NCBI GenBank assembly: GCA_029379385.1 | Contig: CM055612.1 | Location: forward strand, 6,200,001-6,264,000 | Source: Quillaja saponaria | Taxonomy: Eukaryota; Streptophyta; Magnoliopsida; Fabales; Quillajaceae | Direction: 5' to 3' | DNA length: 64,000 bases | In this document: positions 12,576 to 26,799 of the stretch, piece by piece | Layout of the letters: each line of letters starts with the position of its first letter | Numbering within the stretch: position 1 is the first letter of the stretch | Position numbers and translations under genes: made by a program | The notes under the pieces: generated by a model | Seen by the model: only the letters and a program-made list of their open reading frames with translations | What the model was told of the DNA's origin: nothing | Database searches by the model: none

Positions 12576-15500
12576 TGAGAAAAAAAAAATTAATATAACA
12601 TATTTTTTAATAGATTTTAAAGCCATGCCATATTAAAAGGACAAACAGTTTAATTGTTATAATTTTTATGAAAATGGATTAATAAAAAAAAAATTATAGG
12701 GACAAATAGTGTAATTAAGTCTAATTGTTATAATTTTTATGTATAAGTACTAAATTTATTATCACTACTTAGTTACTATATATAAAAAATTATTTTAATT
12801 ATTTTCATCATTTCAATGCATTTAAATATTTTAAATATTTTTTTAATAATATCAATTCATTTGAATAATTTTAATGTTTTTTAATCGTTTCAATGCATTT
12901 AAAATATGTACAAAATCGCGTGCCATTCATGTGCCAAAAAAAACTAATATGCTAATAAACAATTAGTAGGTTTCATATCCACGATGATGCTAAAATTTGA
13001 GACAAAAACAGCATGAAAGAATCAAACTAACAAGTAGATTTAAAGGAGGATTAGTCAGTAACTACTAAAGTTTGAATTGATGAGCTTTAAGATAAAACAC
13101 AAATAAATAGCCATGGGAGAAATAATTCCCATAAATTTGTGAAAAATAGTGATATAATCAAGGCGAATGAGAAGTTGATGCAGAATGAGATACAACTTGA
13201 TTTATCTTTGGAGTTTTTTAGTTCCTTTTTATAAAATATTGTAATCAATAGGGTTGTATAACATGTCTAACATTAATAAGATAATTATAGAGATAATTTC
13301 ATTTATAATAGGACATGATAATGTAAATATTATAATATTAATAAAATAATAGTGGAGATAGTTACAGTTTAGATTAGTTCATTATATATATTGACAATGA
13401 CACGTGCAATAACATGATTAGATTTGTACAATATGGCATTATTAGTTCTAATTATCACAAACCTTAATTTCATATTTTTTTAATAAGAGAGCATGCATGA
13501 GATAAGTAAAAAAATTAAAATTGCAACCTCAGCACACATGTGAGAAAAAAATTTATGTTTAAAGTTATATCAATAATTTTTTTTAAAAATATTAACGGTG
13601 TTAGATTGAATAAAGATATTACAAAAGTTTTAAAACTTTCTAGATGTAACTAACCCTAAAAATATTTTATATATGTAATTAACGAAAATATAATATTTTA
13701 GAGACGATAGGTATCATTTTATCTAGAATAAATTAATGAGAGATTATTATCAATTAAATTAAAAAGCATGTTTAGTAAAAAATTTATTAACTTATTTAAT
13801 TATTATATATAATATTATTTATTATAATTTAAGTAATTTGTACGATAGTCACTTCTGACTTTTCAGGTATCAGGACCACTCCCTTCTTATCTTCTAACTT
13901 TAGTGCTAACGCGAAGATGAGGAGATTAGTATGGTCTAATATATTGTATCAAGAACATAAACAGTCCAATTATTAAGTTAATAAATTAGTCTTCATTGTA
14001 TCAATAATATGACACAAATTTAGGATTTTCACTTAAATCATTCTTATTCTCAATTTTTATTTTTTTAAAGAAAAAATAAAAAATATTATTAATAATCGAG
14101 CCAAACAACACTTAAAATAAAAATAGAAAATCGATAAATCCTGATCATATTTAGTGTTACAATATGAATTTTAATTTCATTCATTTTAACTACAAAGTAT
14201 ATTTTAGCTTGACTTCTAATACGACAAGAAAATTGTCATAAATCGATGATCCGATATATTTATTGGTTGAGATCTGAGTGTTGTTCAATAAAATTATTAT
14301 TCATCATCAGAAACTCCCAATAAGAGAGGGATAGATTGAATTCACTACAACAAATTCTCAAAAAAGAAAAATAAATTTCATTACAAAAATTTAAAAAGTC
14401 TCAAATTTTGTTATAGTAATTAGATATAAAAAAATAATTTCATAATTTATAAATCTTTCATAAAAGTGGTCAGATCTAAAATTGATTTATTTAGAAAAGA
14501 GAGAATGAGAAGGTATAACAAGGGGCTGCCACTATATGAGGAGGGACAACCCCTTGTTGAGAAAATTTTGGGAGTATTTAAATTCTTTTGGAAGTGAAGG
14601 TAGAGCTTCTCCATGGAGAGAAGTTTTAGATTTCTTTATTATACTCAATTAAGTTTGGCAATAATATGATGGTAGTCCATTATCTATGTTGCATATAATT
14701 CATTAGATCAACAATTTATGTACTCAAATATATATCAATCTTGTTGAATAAATTCTTCAAATATATATCTCCTTTGGTAGGGGTTTTGGTTGAGGTCTAA
14801 TTATTTAGGTAGGTACTTTAAGACTGTGCTTGTCGTGCGAATAAAATAAAATAATATATCTTGTAAAAAATTGATAAAGATTTAGGATATGTACAAATAA
14901 ACATTTATATTATTATGTTCGGGTAAGATTTAAGATATGACACTTGAAGAATTATATAATTTATAAAATAATTTTTATATTTTTGTTCATATATATTTAA
15001 ATTTTATTCTAATTTTTTATATATTTTTTAAAATTATTCAAAATTTTGTTTAATATATATATGATAATAATTAATTTTTTTAAAATATTATAATAATTAT
15101 CATGACACGAAATATTCTTAAAATAATACATTTATAATTTTTTTAATTTTGCATAATGTGGACTTTAAAAAAATATATATATACATTTTAGTGGCAAGTG
15201 AAATGAAGTTGCATATTCTATATCTCTTTATATAAAAAAAATAATACATTGTTTTTTTTATTTTTATAATTTTGACTTTTAAAAAAAAATAAAAAAAAAT
15301 TAATGAAGAAAGAGAGTTAACGAAGAAAGAGGAGGGGATTGGGTCAATTAGATAATTTTTTATATTGTTTTATTGTCCCCTTATATAACCTATCATAATA
15401 CCATCACCCATTTTCATCTATCTAAAAAGAGTATATCTTATCTATCATAATACCATTATTCATTTTTATCAATATCTTATCTGTCATAATACCATCACCC

Positions 15501-15769
15501 ATCTAAAAAGAGAGTATCTGAGAGCAGTCACGATAACTCAAACTCTGGAGTTTTTTAAGATAAAATATTGTCTTGACTGTTAGACCAAAATAGTTATTAG
15601 TTAACTACACTTCTTTATACTAGAACTAATATAGACTAAATTTATAGATTTGCATAAGTATTTTTTATTTATAAAAACACACTATTTTACACGTAAAACA
15701 TAAATAAGTTGCATGATATGTATAATTAATTATTTATATAATCATAAAATTAGGTTAGAGTTATATATA

Positions 15770-15835
15770 TCTATACTATTATAAAAAATGAGAAGACTCT
15801 TATGGTCACCTACCTTATAGTATAAATATATATCT
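15770..15835 (+). mobile_element. Helitron-like 5' end (element G)
   Basis: TCTATACTATTATAAAAAAT follows an A and leads into GAGAAGACTCTTATGGTCACC, the same opening as elements B and C. No matching hairpin plus CTRR end was found downstream, so this is probably a truncated copy. The end coordinate is nominal. Confidence 0.4.
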
Positions 15836-16539
15836 TTTTTTTTTATTATGAGTTTAAACACTTTGCTAATGAGAACACTCATATGAGATTTATTATTTTG
15901 CATGAAACAATTTTGTCCACGTCATGTTAATACTAAATAATATTTTAATTAAAAATAGTAATGTGATGGTAAAATTTTGACTCTAGTGGCTTTATATAAG
16001 GAAGGACCTTTAGATAAGCAAAACTTACAAATTTGACAACAATTTGCCCGAGTTTGGACTTATCCTCTATACTTTACAAAATGTTAGTAGCACTCAAACC
16101 TAACTAGAAGATAAGCCAAACTAAACAATACCAAAAGAGGATACATGACCTTGTTGTAAGCAAGCTTGAATGAGAAATGAGAAATGAGAAAATCAGAAAT
16201 AAAGAAAGTTTGATAGATAGGATCACGCAAAACAAGTGACTGAAAGGAACCAAAAAGTCAGGCCAAAAAGAAAGGAACCAAAAAGAATAATAGTTAGCGG
16301 AACAGCCTTTACGACACACTAAAACAATACCAAAGTTGCAAACTCAACAACCTTCACGTGCCCCGAGAAGGTCTAAAATCGCCATTTTGAACAAATGTAA
16401 CGGTATTATTGTCATATTATCCCAACTGTTCATAAATGTGGAAAACCAATTTCATATAAATCCCACACACCACAAAAACCCGCGGTATGCAAATTTGGGC
16501 TTAGAGCACACTACGCATTTCAACGTCAATCAGGGGTGG

Positions 16540-16840
16540 TAATGAGCAAGCTAGTTCTTAAACAGTTTATGAGCTACTTGTTAAAAGTTCGAATCAAGCT
16601 CGACTCGTTTTTTAAACGGGTCAATTTTAAATTTTATTTTAAGCTCGTTTAGTAAAACAAGTCGATCTCAATCTTTTTAAAACTCGGCTCGTGAACTAGC
16701 TCGTTTAATATTATTTAATAAATTTTATTATTATTTATATATACATTTATAAGAAATATATTTATATACAACAAAACTAATACAAATTGTTACTTGGTTT
16801 AGTGGTAATTTATACAAATATTTGGTTTAACTCTCACTTA
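16540..16840 (+). repeat. Dispersed repeat, copy 1 (GCTCG-rich family)
   Basis: This segment matches 33785-34085 in the same orientation over about 290 bp: GGYAATGAGCAA, GAGCTACTTGTTAA, AACTCGGCTCGTGA, then an AT-rich tail ending TTACTTGGTTTAGT. The GC-richer head is full of the palindromic words GAGCTC and GCTCG. No coding potential; the class is unknown to me. Confidence 0.6.
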
Positions 16841-16854
16841 CAAAAGGTGCGACC

Positions 16855-17389
16855 CACGCCTACTGCGCATTTTAGAGCCCTTCCTTACATTTTTCCTTTT
16901 TCAAATTTCCACGATTCCATCTCTTGCATACTTCTTTCTGCCTGAAGTACACAACAGCAAACCTCACTCTCCCTTCCGTCACCATTCTTTCAATCTGACG
17001 AATCAGACAGCGTCGTTCTGCTTCAAAACTCGAAGTCTAAATATGATCGAGAATTCTAGTCGTATATTAGTTTCGTCGTTTTGAGCTGTCTAAGCTGGTT
17101 TGCTATTCAAAGCGACATCAAAATTTAATTGCAGTACAAGGTTCGGATGATTTCAGATTGAAACGAAGCTGTAAGTCGGTTCGGATTCCATTTACTCAAG
17201 GAGATAACGCCCGGAATTTTTTACTGTTTTATAACTGCAGGGACTGGGGAGAGAAGACGACGGCGACAGTGACGGCGACGGAGAAGACAAGGAGGAGAAT
17301 ACGCACGTAAGAGCGTGCATCTGCGCTTGTACGTCGTGCGTGCGTATGTGTGGGTGGTTGATCAGTGATCACTTGCGAGGCTTGTGAAA
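16855..17389 (+). promoter_or_regulatory. Promoter and 5' leader of the Raf-like kinase gene
   Basis: Pyrimidine-rich, CT-rich DNA at about 16875-17000 resembles a plant core promoter and leader. A consistent small intron is visible at 17171-17240 (GT at GTAAGTCGG, AG at ATAACTGCAG). The leader after it is G- and A-rich. The coding start is the ATG at 17390; an in-frame GTG six bases upstream is ignored. Confidence 0.45.
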
Positions 17390-20300
17390 ATGCCACACAG
17401 AACGACTTACTTTTTCCCACGGCAATTCCCGGAGCGTGGGTTTGATGAATCTTCGAAACAGCTTTTGGACCACGAGAAGAAGAAAATCTTCAACTCCATT
17501 AAATCTGATGAAACTTTTGGCATAGAAAGCGACCATAAAAAGTCAGTTTCAACCACTTCAACAAATAGCGACGTCGTTTTCTCGTCTGATAAACACACAG
17601 CTGTATTCGATCTTTTCACGGATGGAGACAAGAAGCTTCAAACCAAACAGAAACAATTTGCTGCTTTTTGTGATTGGTTGATTGAGAAGAAAGGGGATAG
17701 GTCGAATCACGTGAAGCCGTATTTTCACCGGTTATCGTGTGATGAGGATAGCGAGCCTTTGCTTCAACAGGAGCCACCGGTGGTGGAGGTTCCTCCGACG
17801 GAGAGTGTGAAAGATTACGTCATTGACCGGCAGGTTTCATCGCCGAGATTTTCGAGTGGCAATAGCTATGCGGGGAGCTTATTTTCGGGGACGACTTTGG
17901 ATGGGAATTTTTCTAGCGACATTAAAGCAACACCGTCGTCTCGTGTCTCGGTCATTTCTAGAAGGCACGAGGAAGAGGAGGAGAGTAAGGAGACGTTGGT
18001 TAATAAATCAAGAGAGAGCTACTACTTGCAGCTTACATTGGCTAAGAGGCTTACTTGCCAAGCAAGTCTTGCTACTGAGCCCTTTCTCATTCAATACAAC
18101 GGAATTGAGAATTATGATGGTGAATCTGTCTCTTATCGTCTATGGGTATATACAAACTACAAAGCCCCTCCTCTTCTATCTATTTTCCCAGTGGTTCGCT
18201 TAATAGATATAGTACAATGTAGTTCACTTTAAACGTATAAATATACAATTGAATCATTTTCAGGTGAGTGGTTGCTTGTCATACTCCGACGAGATATCAG
18301 ATGGTTTTTATAACATCTTGGGTATGAATCCATATTTGTGGGTAATGTGCAATGATTTGGAGGAAGGCAGGAGGTTACCGTCATTGATGACGCTTAAAGC
18401 AATTGAACCCAGTGAGACGTCTATGGAGGTGGTTCTTGTTGATAGACATGAGGATTCTCGCTTAAAGGAACTTGAAGATAAAGCCCAGGAATTGTATTGT
18501 GCTTCAGAGAATACATTGGTTTTGGTGGAGAAATTAGGAAAACTTGTTGCAATCCACATGGGGTGAGTTACGATTTGACAATATTCTTTCTTGCTTTGCT
18601 GCTTAAAGAAATCTTCAGGTGAGGTCAATTTTTTTTTTTTTTTTTTTTAATTCTGAGTGTTTTGAGTTTAACTACATGAAGGGGCACGTTTCCGGTGGAG
18701 CAAGGAGATCTCCGCAAGCGCTGGAAGGTGGTCAGCACGAGATTGAGGGACTTCCGAAAGTGTATTGTGCTTCCCATTGGCAGCCTATCTACAGGACTTT
18801 GCAGGCACCGCGCAATCCTTTTCAAGGTAAAAAAATACAGTACAGTTCTGAATGAATGATTCCTGCTAATATATGCCTGCTAGAAGTGGATTAAAACGTG
18901 ACATTGTTGATTGGGCTTGAAATGTTACTGCTATACATAGTATGAACCGTTATTGTAGCTTAATGCCTGATTGTTTGGTTATTTCTGAATGAAATTTCCA
19001 GCAAGAAAAATGTGGAAGGACGACACATTTTTTCAAGAAATGTACGTTGAAATCTTGCAATTTGGAAATTTCTGTGATAATGGATATGGAAATTCATTGG
19101 AGGTTTATGAGGATTGCATCACTAGTCTTTTTTTTATAAATTTTCTTTTTGTTATTCAAAAAAGAATGAATTGTATTGATGATAAACAGTTTATTTCTTT
19201 ATTGGAAGCGCATGATTGTTATTTGTGACAATGAAAATCTGATTTTTACATCAATGGTACCATGAATATTTAGAGCATGTCTGGATGCCTGAACACGGTG
19301 CACTGATATCTCATGAGAATACAACCGAGTTAGAAGCATCCAGTGATCCAGAGACACTACCATTATATAGAGTGTATTAGGAGTTCCTGGTTGTTATAAT
19401 TTAAGGTATTGGTACTCGACAGAATTGACACAAGTTTGTGAAAGTGTAAGATTCTTATGGACCATGGTTTGGAGATAAATCCTGTTTCTCTTCCTTGTTT
19501 GCTTACATAAATGACCATTCTAGTTTTCTCTCTTTCATCTCTCCTCACTCCACCTCTCCATGATTGTTTTTTTCAGCAAAGTTTCTCCTCTGTGTGTATA
19601 TAACTTGTGTAACGGTGACCACATGTCCTTCAAGTGCATATAGTACGAAGATAGTGATGATTTTTTGAAACAAGCTTGTCCTCTTGCAGATTAATTGTTC
19701 TTTACTACTTACTGTTAATTGGTCACACGCAGAAGTTGGCAGACTACATAGGCTTGCCATGCCGGATTGCTAAAGGATGCAAGTATTGTGCTGCTGATCA
19801 TCGGTCTTCCTGTCTTGTCAAAATTGAAGATAACAAGAAGCTCTCAAGGTTAGATACTTAATCTTTTCTTGCAGGCGTCAGTTCTTGGTTCTTACTTGTT
19901 TTACCATCTGAACAGGCTACATGAACAGTTGGATATTGAATTTAATCCATCATTGAGCTTTTCCAATAATAATCCATTTGCCTATGGTGTAGGTTATGCC
20001 AATCATGTTCTTGTGGGTGCCTCGGTGATTTTGATCATGTCTTTTTTTTTTCGTCACTGACTGACTTCTATTGGCTTCTTTTGTGAATATAATATTACTT
20101 GTTGTGGGATTCATCAGCATAATAGTCTCAAAGTTGTTGCTTTGCATCATTACAGCATTCTCTTTAATGTTGCTGCCATAACAGCATATTGACATGCAAC
20201 TGGCGAAGTATATGTTTCTTGGCACAAATAGGAGTTTGTCAAGCACTGGACAGTGGACAATTTGTTGGCAAACTCCAATATATTCATTTTCATGGTTCAT

Positions 20301-23300
20301 TCTTGTGTTATTTCATAACAACAGGGAATATGTAGTTGATCTAGTTGGGGAACCAGGAAATGTCCACGGTCCAGATTCATCCATCAATGGAGTATTTGCT
20401 TCTCGTATACCTTCACCATTCCAAATTTCTGATTTAAAAGAACTCCAACCACCTTATGTGGATAGTGCATCATGGAATCAAATTATAGGCTCTATTCACA
20501 GTTCTGTTCCTCCTGAAAGTCATCTATATTCAGGTGTGTTAAGTTTTCCACACCCTTAAAGTTGTTCTACTTTTTATTTAAAATATTTTGAAATGCCTCA
20601 GTTTTAATTTGGAAGGTCTTATCATGGTAGTCATGAGTATACTTTCAGACCTTTGAGGTCTTGGGTGTTTATTTACGTTTTTTGCTGTGGGGTTATCTTG
20701 ATGATAGTGTGAATGAAGGAAACTTCAGTTGCCTCACAAGACAATTCCTTGCATAGTTTACTCTTCATAGATAGCAGATACATAATCTAAGGTTATGTGC
20801 AACTTGGATGCATGCAAATATCTTACATTCATTAGTGAAGTCTGATCCAGATGCTTTTGATTTAATTCACAAGAAAATAAAGAATTACAGATAAAACTTC
20901 TATTTTAAGCTGTTTGATATTTCCTTTCTACTTCATTAGAATATTATAAATCCTATTTCTTATATGGTTAAGAATGCATGAGGAATTCTTATGTTGTTGG
21001 CCAGCTTCCTTGCTATGGGAGTATAGGTTGTTTTCATATCTATCTTCATGCATGCGAGGGAATTTCCAATTTGAAATAAGTTCACTTAGCAGTTAATCAA
21101 TCTCTTGCAGGTTGTGGAAACAAAGGTCAACAAATGAAGGAAATTGGTTTCCTCAGAAACTTTAAGGACTCCATTTATCCTTCAGTTGAGCAAGCTTGTA
21201 AAAGGATGGAATCATCTCTGATGTCCTTTGACGTGAAAGAGAACGCAGAGCTTAGTGTACTTCCAGGACCAGCTTTGCCTGCTGTTCTGGGCAGTGTTTC
21301 TGAAGCTCTGGATGCAGCTTCTGGGTCATCGTCACGTGAATACTCTAGACTTGTGGAAGATAACATTGTCATACAACAGTCTTTCCAAAATGAGATTGAT
21401 GTAACTGGAAGTTCAATCATAAAAAACACTTTCAAGTTACCTAATGTTGGTTTGTCCTGCAAGTCAGTATTGAAGGAGCTTGACAATAGACTTGGAGACC
21501 AGGGCAGCAGCTTTCCTGCAAGGACCATTCCAAGATACTCGAACATTGAACCATCTCTTCCAATGGATTGGATTGAGATATCATGGGATGAATTGCATAT
21601 CAAAGAGCAAGTTGGTGCTGGTAATATCTCTGCTTAATTTGATTCATCTGACAACTACTTAGAATTTCAAACTTTTGCTTCAGTAACACTGGATGTTTAC
21701 TCTTCTTTTCTCTCTGCAGGCTCATTTGGGACAGTGCATCGTGCCGAATGGCATGGATCTGTGAGTATGACATTCATTTAGAGATCAAATTTAGTCTGCA
21801 CTTAAAGTATCAGTTTGATGTGGATAATATTGTTGTGCTGCAGTTGCTATCCATCTATAATGGTTTCAGATAAATATTATAGTGCGAGCATGTTGATTTT
21901 CTGTACTGTATGTATGACAAGTGCATGAATGTTCTTTCTAGTGTCTCCTGGGTGTTTCCATCTGTCAGACTTTTTTGTTACAATTGGTAGGTTGCATGGG
22001 ATAGCTCAGTTGATTATTAACTTTTTAGCTAGAAAGGAAATTGAAACCATGTGTATCTTTTAGCTTTGTGCTTGATCTTTCTCTTTTACCTTTCAAAATA
22101 TCAGCCAATTTGACATGTGTTTGCTTGTGGTAAAAAAATAATTTAAAAATGATTACTTACAATGGAAAAAATGTGTCACATTCTCTCATAATTTTTCTAT
22201 GGCAAATTATGTCATTTTTCATTACCAAAAATAAATAAAATTAAGTCATTATCCATTGCAAATCATTTTATAAAATTTTGTGATCGATCATTTTTTTGTA
22301 GGTTATATTTTTTTAAAATAAATGATATATCTTCCAGTGGAAATTTCAATCTGTTAAAATGGTTAATGCTATTAGGGCATACATGCAGGCCTCATAAGTA
22401 ATGCAGGCTGTCTTACAATGGAGGATTTGAAATATTAGGTCATATAGATTACAAATTCGAAGATATGAAAACACAGGGATGTTTTCAGATGGTTGAGATG
22501 ACCTATTTGGTTGTTTGATGGGTGAAAAAACTAAATTTAACCTGGGCCAAAACTGAAAATAATAAGAGTTGAGGGAAGTTTCAAACCAACTTGGCCTACA
22601 AGGATCTCCATCCCTGTACACTGTCTAGATGGTTGTAAGATAGATGAGCATTTAATCAATCAAAAGATTCTATCCTCAGTTGCTTTTATATATAGTAGAG
22701 AGTGATGATCAAGTGAGCTCCCCTTGGTAATTTTTATATATTCTCAAATTGCAGGATGTTGCAGTCAAGGTCCTGACAGTTCAGGATTTCCACGATGATC
22801 AATTGAAAGAGTTCCTGAGAGAGGTACTTTTATGTAACATAGATTAGGCGTATTCCTAAAATACAAATTTATTGTAATTGTTTTGGCTCTTTCCTTTTTC
22901 AAGATCAACAAGATTTGCCATTTTATCATCATTTGTTACCTCTTTTTCCCTGTTTTACTTCCATCTCTACTCACCCAGAAAACGTTGTTTTCATTTTTCT
23001 TTGATGCTTAATGCTTATTGTTTTTGTTGTATCATCTTATTGTTGGTTGAAGTTCTGATTTTGTTTATTGTCTTGTTTCACATTGCCTATTAGTGATTAA
23101 ATTTCATTCTATTGATATCCTAGTCCTACCTACTTAATCGTTGAAGGAAAAAGTTCATGGAATGATAATCCGATGAGAATTGTTTATACTTGACAAATGC
23201 TCATTCAGCATCAATGATTATAACCATTTAAAAGATGGACTCAAAACTGGTAGTTGTATGTGATCTATTATTGTCTGACATATCATTAAGAAGACACTCA

Positions 23301-26300
23301 AAACTGGTAGTTCTGCTGTCAATTTATAGTTTCATGAATCAGCAATTACATATCATCACATGTTTACCTCATATAAACTCCCCCTCCGCCTCTCCATTTT
23401 CTCTAGGACTTAGAGATAACGGTTCTATTTGTTTTATTTCCAGGTTGCTATAATGAAACGTGTTCGCCATCCCAATGTTGTTCTTTTCATGGGTGCAGTC
23501 ACAAAGTGTCCCCATCTGTCTATAGTGACAGAGTATTTGCCTAGGTAAAAATCCAAGTTCTTAACTAGCTGATGTGATAATTGATATCCTTGGACCCGAA
23601 AAAAATGCGTCTTACCCATTGACGTTTCTGGTCCATTTGGAACAGGGGTAGTTTATACCGCGTCATACATAGGCCAGCATCTGGTGAAATTCTTGATCAA
23701 AGGAAGCGATTACGCATGGCTCTGGATGTGGTTAGGAGTAGTTGTTATCTTGTCATGTTGTATCTCTTATTTTATTTTCTATTTAACACATAGAATTGTT
23801 CATTGAATGCAGGCTAAAGGGATCAATTATCTTCATTGTCTGAACCCTGCGATAGTGCACTGGGATCTTAAATCACCAAATTTGTTGGTTGACAAAAATT
23901 GGACTATAAAGGTACAATAGAAGGTGATTGATCATTTTCCTTGCAAAGTTCATCAGTAAGGTTTCCCAATGAGATGATTTTATTTTGCATTCATTGCTCA
24001 GGTGTGTGATTTTGGATTGTCGAGATTCAAGGTGAACACTTTTATGTCATCAAAACCTGTTGCTGGAACAGTAAGTCTCTCTCAATCTCTCTGTATTTAT
24101 GTACTCATAGCAATATTAACTGAGAGAATTATTCTTGTTCATTATTCATGCTCCCTCCTAAATAACTAGTACTCTTCGAGAGGCCTCCATCCTTAGGGGA
24201 AAATCCCATTTAGGTATGTATCTAATATATTCAAGCAATATATGATCTAAGAGGTCTTCTATACAAACTGGATGAGTGCTACTTCTGTTGATGAATGAAA
24301 TACTCTGGTTTAACAATTTCTTTACATTATAGAAATGTTCAGATCTATGAGTGCAGGGGATAAACATAATCACTTTTTTACTTGATGACCATTGTTACCA
24401 CAGCTGCCAGGGAAATATGAATGCATATGTAGCAGGCTGTCAAGTGCTTTCTAGATCTTCCTGTGGGAAAGAGGAGGGATAAGTCCATGTCCACTTGAAC
24501 GTCATTATACACATAAATGTCTGGGTGTTCATCTGAGGAGCAAATCTTGGCTTGATTTTTCATGTTTAAGAACAAAAATTGATTCAATTAATCTAAATAA
24601 TTCTTTGATGATTTAGCATCACTGATGGGGATCTATTTCTTTTTCTTCGTTAAGAATTGGTTGATTTCATCAATATTTTGTGCACCGAAATTTCACTTCA
24701 TCTTGCACTTAACATGTACTGTCTTGGTATTGATTTCAGCCAGAGTGGATGGCTCCAGAATTTCTACGAGGAGAACCATCAAATGAGAAGTCTGATGTTT
24801 ACAGTTTTGGGATCATTTTGTGGGAACTTGTGACTATGCAACAACCATGGAGTGGACTTAGTCATGCACAGGTAAACTAGATGAGTATCTGAGTTCTAAA
24901 TAGTAGAAACTTAACTTTCTAATAAAAAAAAGTAAAACAATAAATATATTTTAATATCACACATATGTCAAGTATAGGTTCTGACTGACTTTCTCAACCT
25001 TGCGTAGAATATCTGCCATGATTCAAATAGGATAAGGTCCATAAGGATCAAGATGAGAAAATAACTGAAACTATATGGAATTAGGTTGCTTGAAAAATTA
25101 ACATAACATGTAACAGAGTAGAGAACATGTAAAAGTTGCATTGTTTGAACTTCTTTCATGCAAACAACTGGAAATAAAGTGTTTACTTTTCTTCTTTGAT
25201 TCATTGACAAAGTTGTGTGAACTCTCAGGTGGTTGGAGCTGTTGCTTTCCAGAATAGAAGACTTACTATACCGCCCAATGTCTCCCCTGTTTTGGCTTCT
25301 CTTATAGAATCTTGCTGGGCTGAGTAAGTGTGCTTGGTCCGTTATGCTGTTGTATCTTGTTGATAAATGGATGCTCATTGTTTTAACTAGAAATTTGCAT
25401 CTAGCTTCTGTTTCAGTTCATTTTGCACTTAACATGTACTGTCTTCTTGTACTTTTGATTAATAATGGATGGGCCTTGCAGTCTTGATTCATCCCCAGTC
25501 TCTAGTTTTGATATGACATAGTGGTGTTACAATTGAGACCATGCGCTTGTAAGCATAATACATTTAGCCATATTATACTAGAATTTGAGTGATCAGGGTT
25601 TAGGAATCAAGATTTGTTCCTGGAATTAATGATTTACTTGATGTCCCTACAAGTATTTGATTTCCTTGAGATTGATGAGACATAAATTCTCATTATCTAC
25701 TATTTGAGTCTGCTTGATATTCAACCCATCAGACGGCAGGTACCAGGGACTTCATGTGTTCGTATCATGCCATTCTGGGTCAAATTGCTAATTGTTGGCT
25801 TGATTGAGATGAAGAGTCTACTTTGTAAGGGAAAACACACTTGGAAGTAAGATCATTCATTGTATGTGGGAATGTATGCTGATTTGAATTATAATTTTCC
25901 ATTCAAAACTGTCTAGTTACACAGTACCGTTTTGAGAGGACATATACTTTGTTGATTGAGATTCTGATTCTCCAGTCTATCAACCCTGCAGACAATAAAA
26001 CAATGTATGTGGCTTATAGGAGTGTTAATCTGCATATGATTATCAGAGACTATTGAACAACTATGCAATTGCCACACTTGGTTGGGCCTCCTTTTGGTTT
26101 TGTAACCTAAAGTATCTAGCTGATATGTTGCATATAGATAATCTTTTTGCAGAGTTGTGACATGAGAGTCCTCTAGTGCATTGAAATAGTTAAGGGGAAA
26201 GATCAGAATTTTACAAGGAGGTGGAATGTTTTGAGTGAGTAATTTAATGAAATGGAGAGAAGAATTGTTAACATGGGAGTCCATCAGGGCATTATGTTGC

Positions 26301-26596
26301 AAGAGTTGAGTCATGAGAGTCTTGAGTCCATCAAGTTAGTTAAGGGGACCGGAATTCAACCAGTAGGTGGAATGATATTCATTTGATTGATGGGAGAGAT
26401 CCTAGTGCTGTGCATGCTGCTATGACGGGAAATTTGAGATGCTTGATATGTTGTCTCTAATATTGATGAGATTCTGACAGTTACCTATTTTCATTGCAGT
26501 GACCCAGCTCAGCGCCCATCTTTTGCCAGTATTGTAGATACGCTAAAGAAACTTCTGCGATCACCAACGCAGTTGATACAGATGGGTGGGACTTAA
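17390..26596 (+). CDS. Raf-like MAPKKK, CTR1/EDR1 type (15 exons, 940 aa) with an HWD catalytic motif
   Basis: Exons: 17390-18145, 18264-18562, 18682-18826, 19733-19848, 20325-20533, 21111-21620, 21720-21760, 22755-22823, 23444-23544, 23646-23730, 23813-23911, 24002-24070, 24740-24871, 25229-25323, 26500-26596. All phases agree and sum to 940 codons plus TAA. The N-terminal half has the EDR1 domain (about residues 205-410, e.g. [13 protein letters not shown]). The C-terminal kinase domain has the glycine loop [14 protein letters not shown], catalytic lysine K697 in VAVKVL, DFG at 813-815 and APE at 838-840. Family B3 Raf-like kinases include CTR1, the negative regulator of ethylene signalling, and EDR1. 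The closest relative I recall is Arabidopsis At4g24480, so an ethylene role is not assured. Oddity: the catalytic loop reads [10 protein letters not shown] where HRD is expected; TGG (23861-23863) replaces an arginine codon such as CGG. Everything else looks functional. Confidence 0.9.
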
Positions 26597-26756
26597 GGGA
26601 GTACCTGCTTCAGGACTAACCCGAGAGCCCCAATGTATGCTGACCTGACACTGTAATTGTTGTTTAACAAGTCAGTCGGTCACTTTAGTTGACACTGACC
26701 CTTCTTGGTTCTTTTGCTACAGTGAAGTGTTGCTTGCTAACTCATTTTCAGAAGGG

Positions 26757-26762
26757 AATAAA
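26757..26762 (+). terminator. Likely polyadenylation signal of the kinase gene
   Basis: A canonical AATAAA lies 160 bp after the stop codon, in a T-rich 3' UTR context. This is inference from position and motif only. Confidence 0.4.
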
Positions 26763-26799
26763 AACCTTGGAGCCTATTTGTAATTGAAGTGCAGGTAAG

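Larger units (their letters stand above)
2990..16850. other. Gene-free AT-rich intergenic region of about 14 kb
   Basis: All open frames here are short (71 codons or fewer), AT-biased and match no family I recognise. The stretch holds the transposon remnants listed separately, simple repeats (ATA repeats near 7590-7612, AATC repeats at about 9835-9865) and otherwise very AT-rich DNA. I see no convincing gene. Confidence 0.8.

Noticed and set aside
3000..16850. Search for CRISPR arrays, operons or other prokaryote-type systems
   Set aside because: No regularly spaced repeats and no gene clusters; the DNA is typical plant intergenic sequence.
17407..17631. Minus-strand and alternative-frame open frames across kinase exons (also 17823-18203, 18308-18628, 21175-21603)
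   Set aside because: They are shadows of well-supported kinase exons in other frames.
22005..22030. tRNA-like A-box word GGGATAGCTCAGTTGATT in a kinase intron
   Set aside because: No B box, cloverleaf or poly(A) tail follows at the right distance, so neither a tRNA gene nor a SINE can be supported.
24696..25445. Word TTGCACTTAACATGTACTGTCTT repeated in two kinase introns (near 24701 and 25422)
   Set aside because: Only about 23 bp are shared and the flanks differ; too short to call a repeat element.
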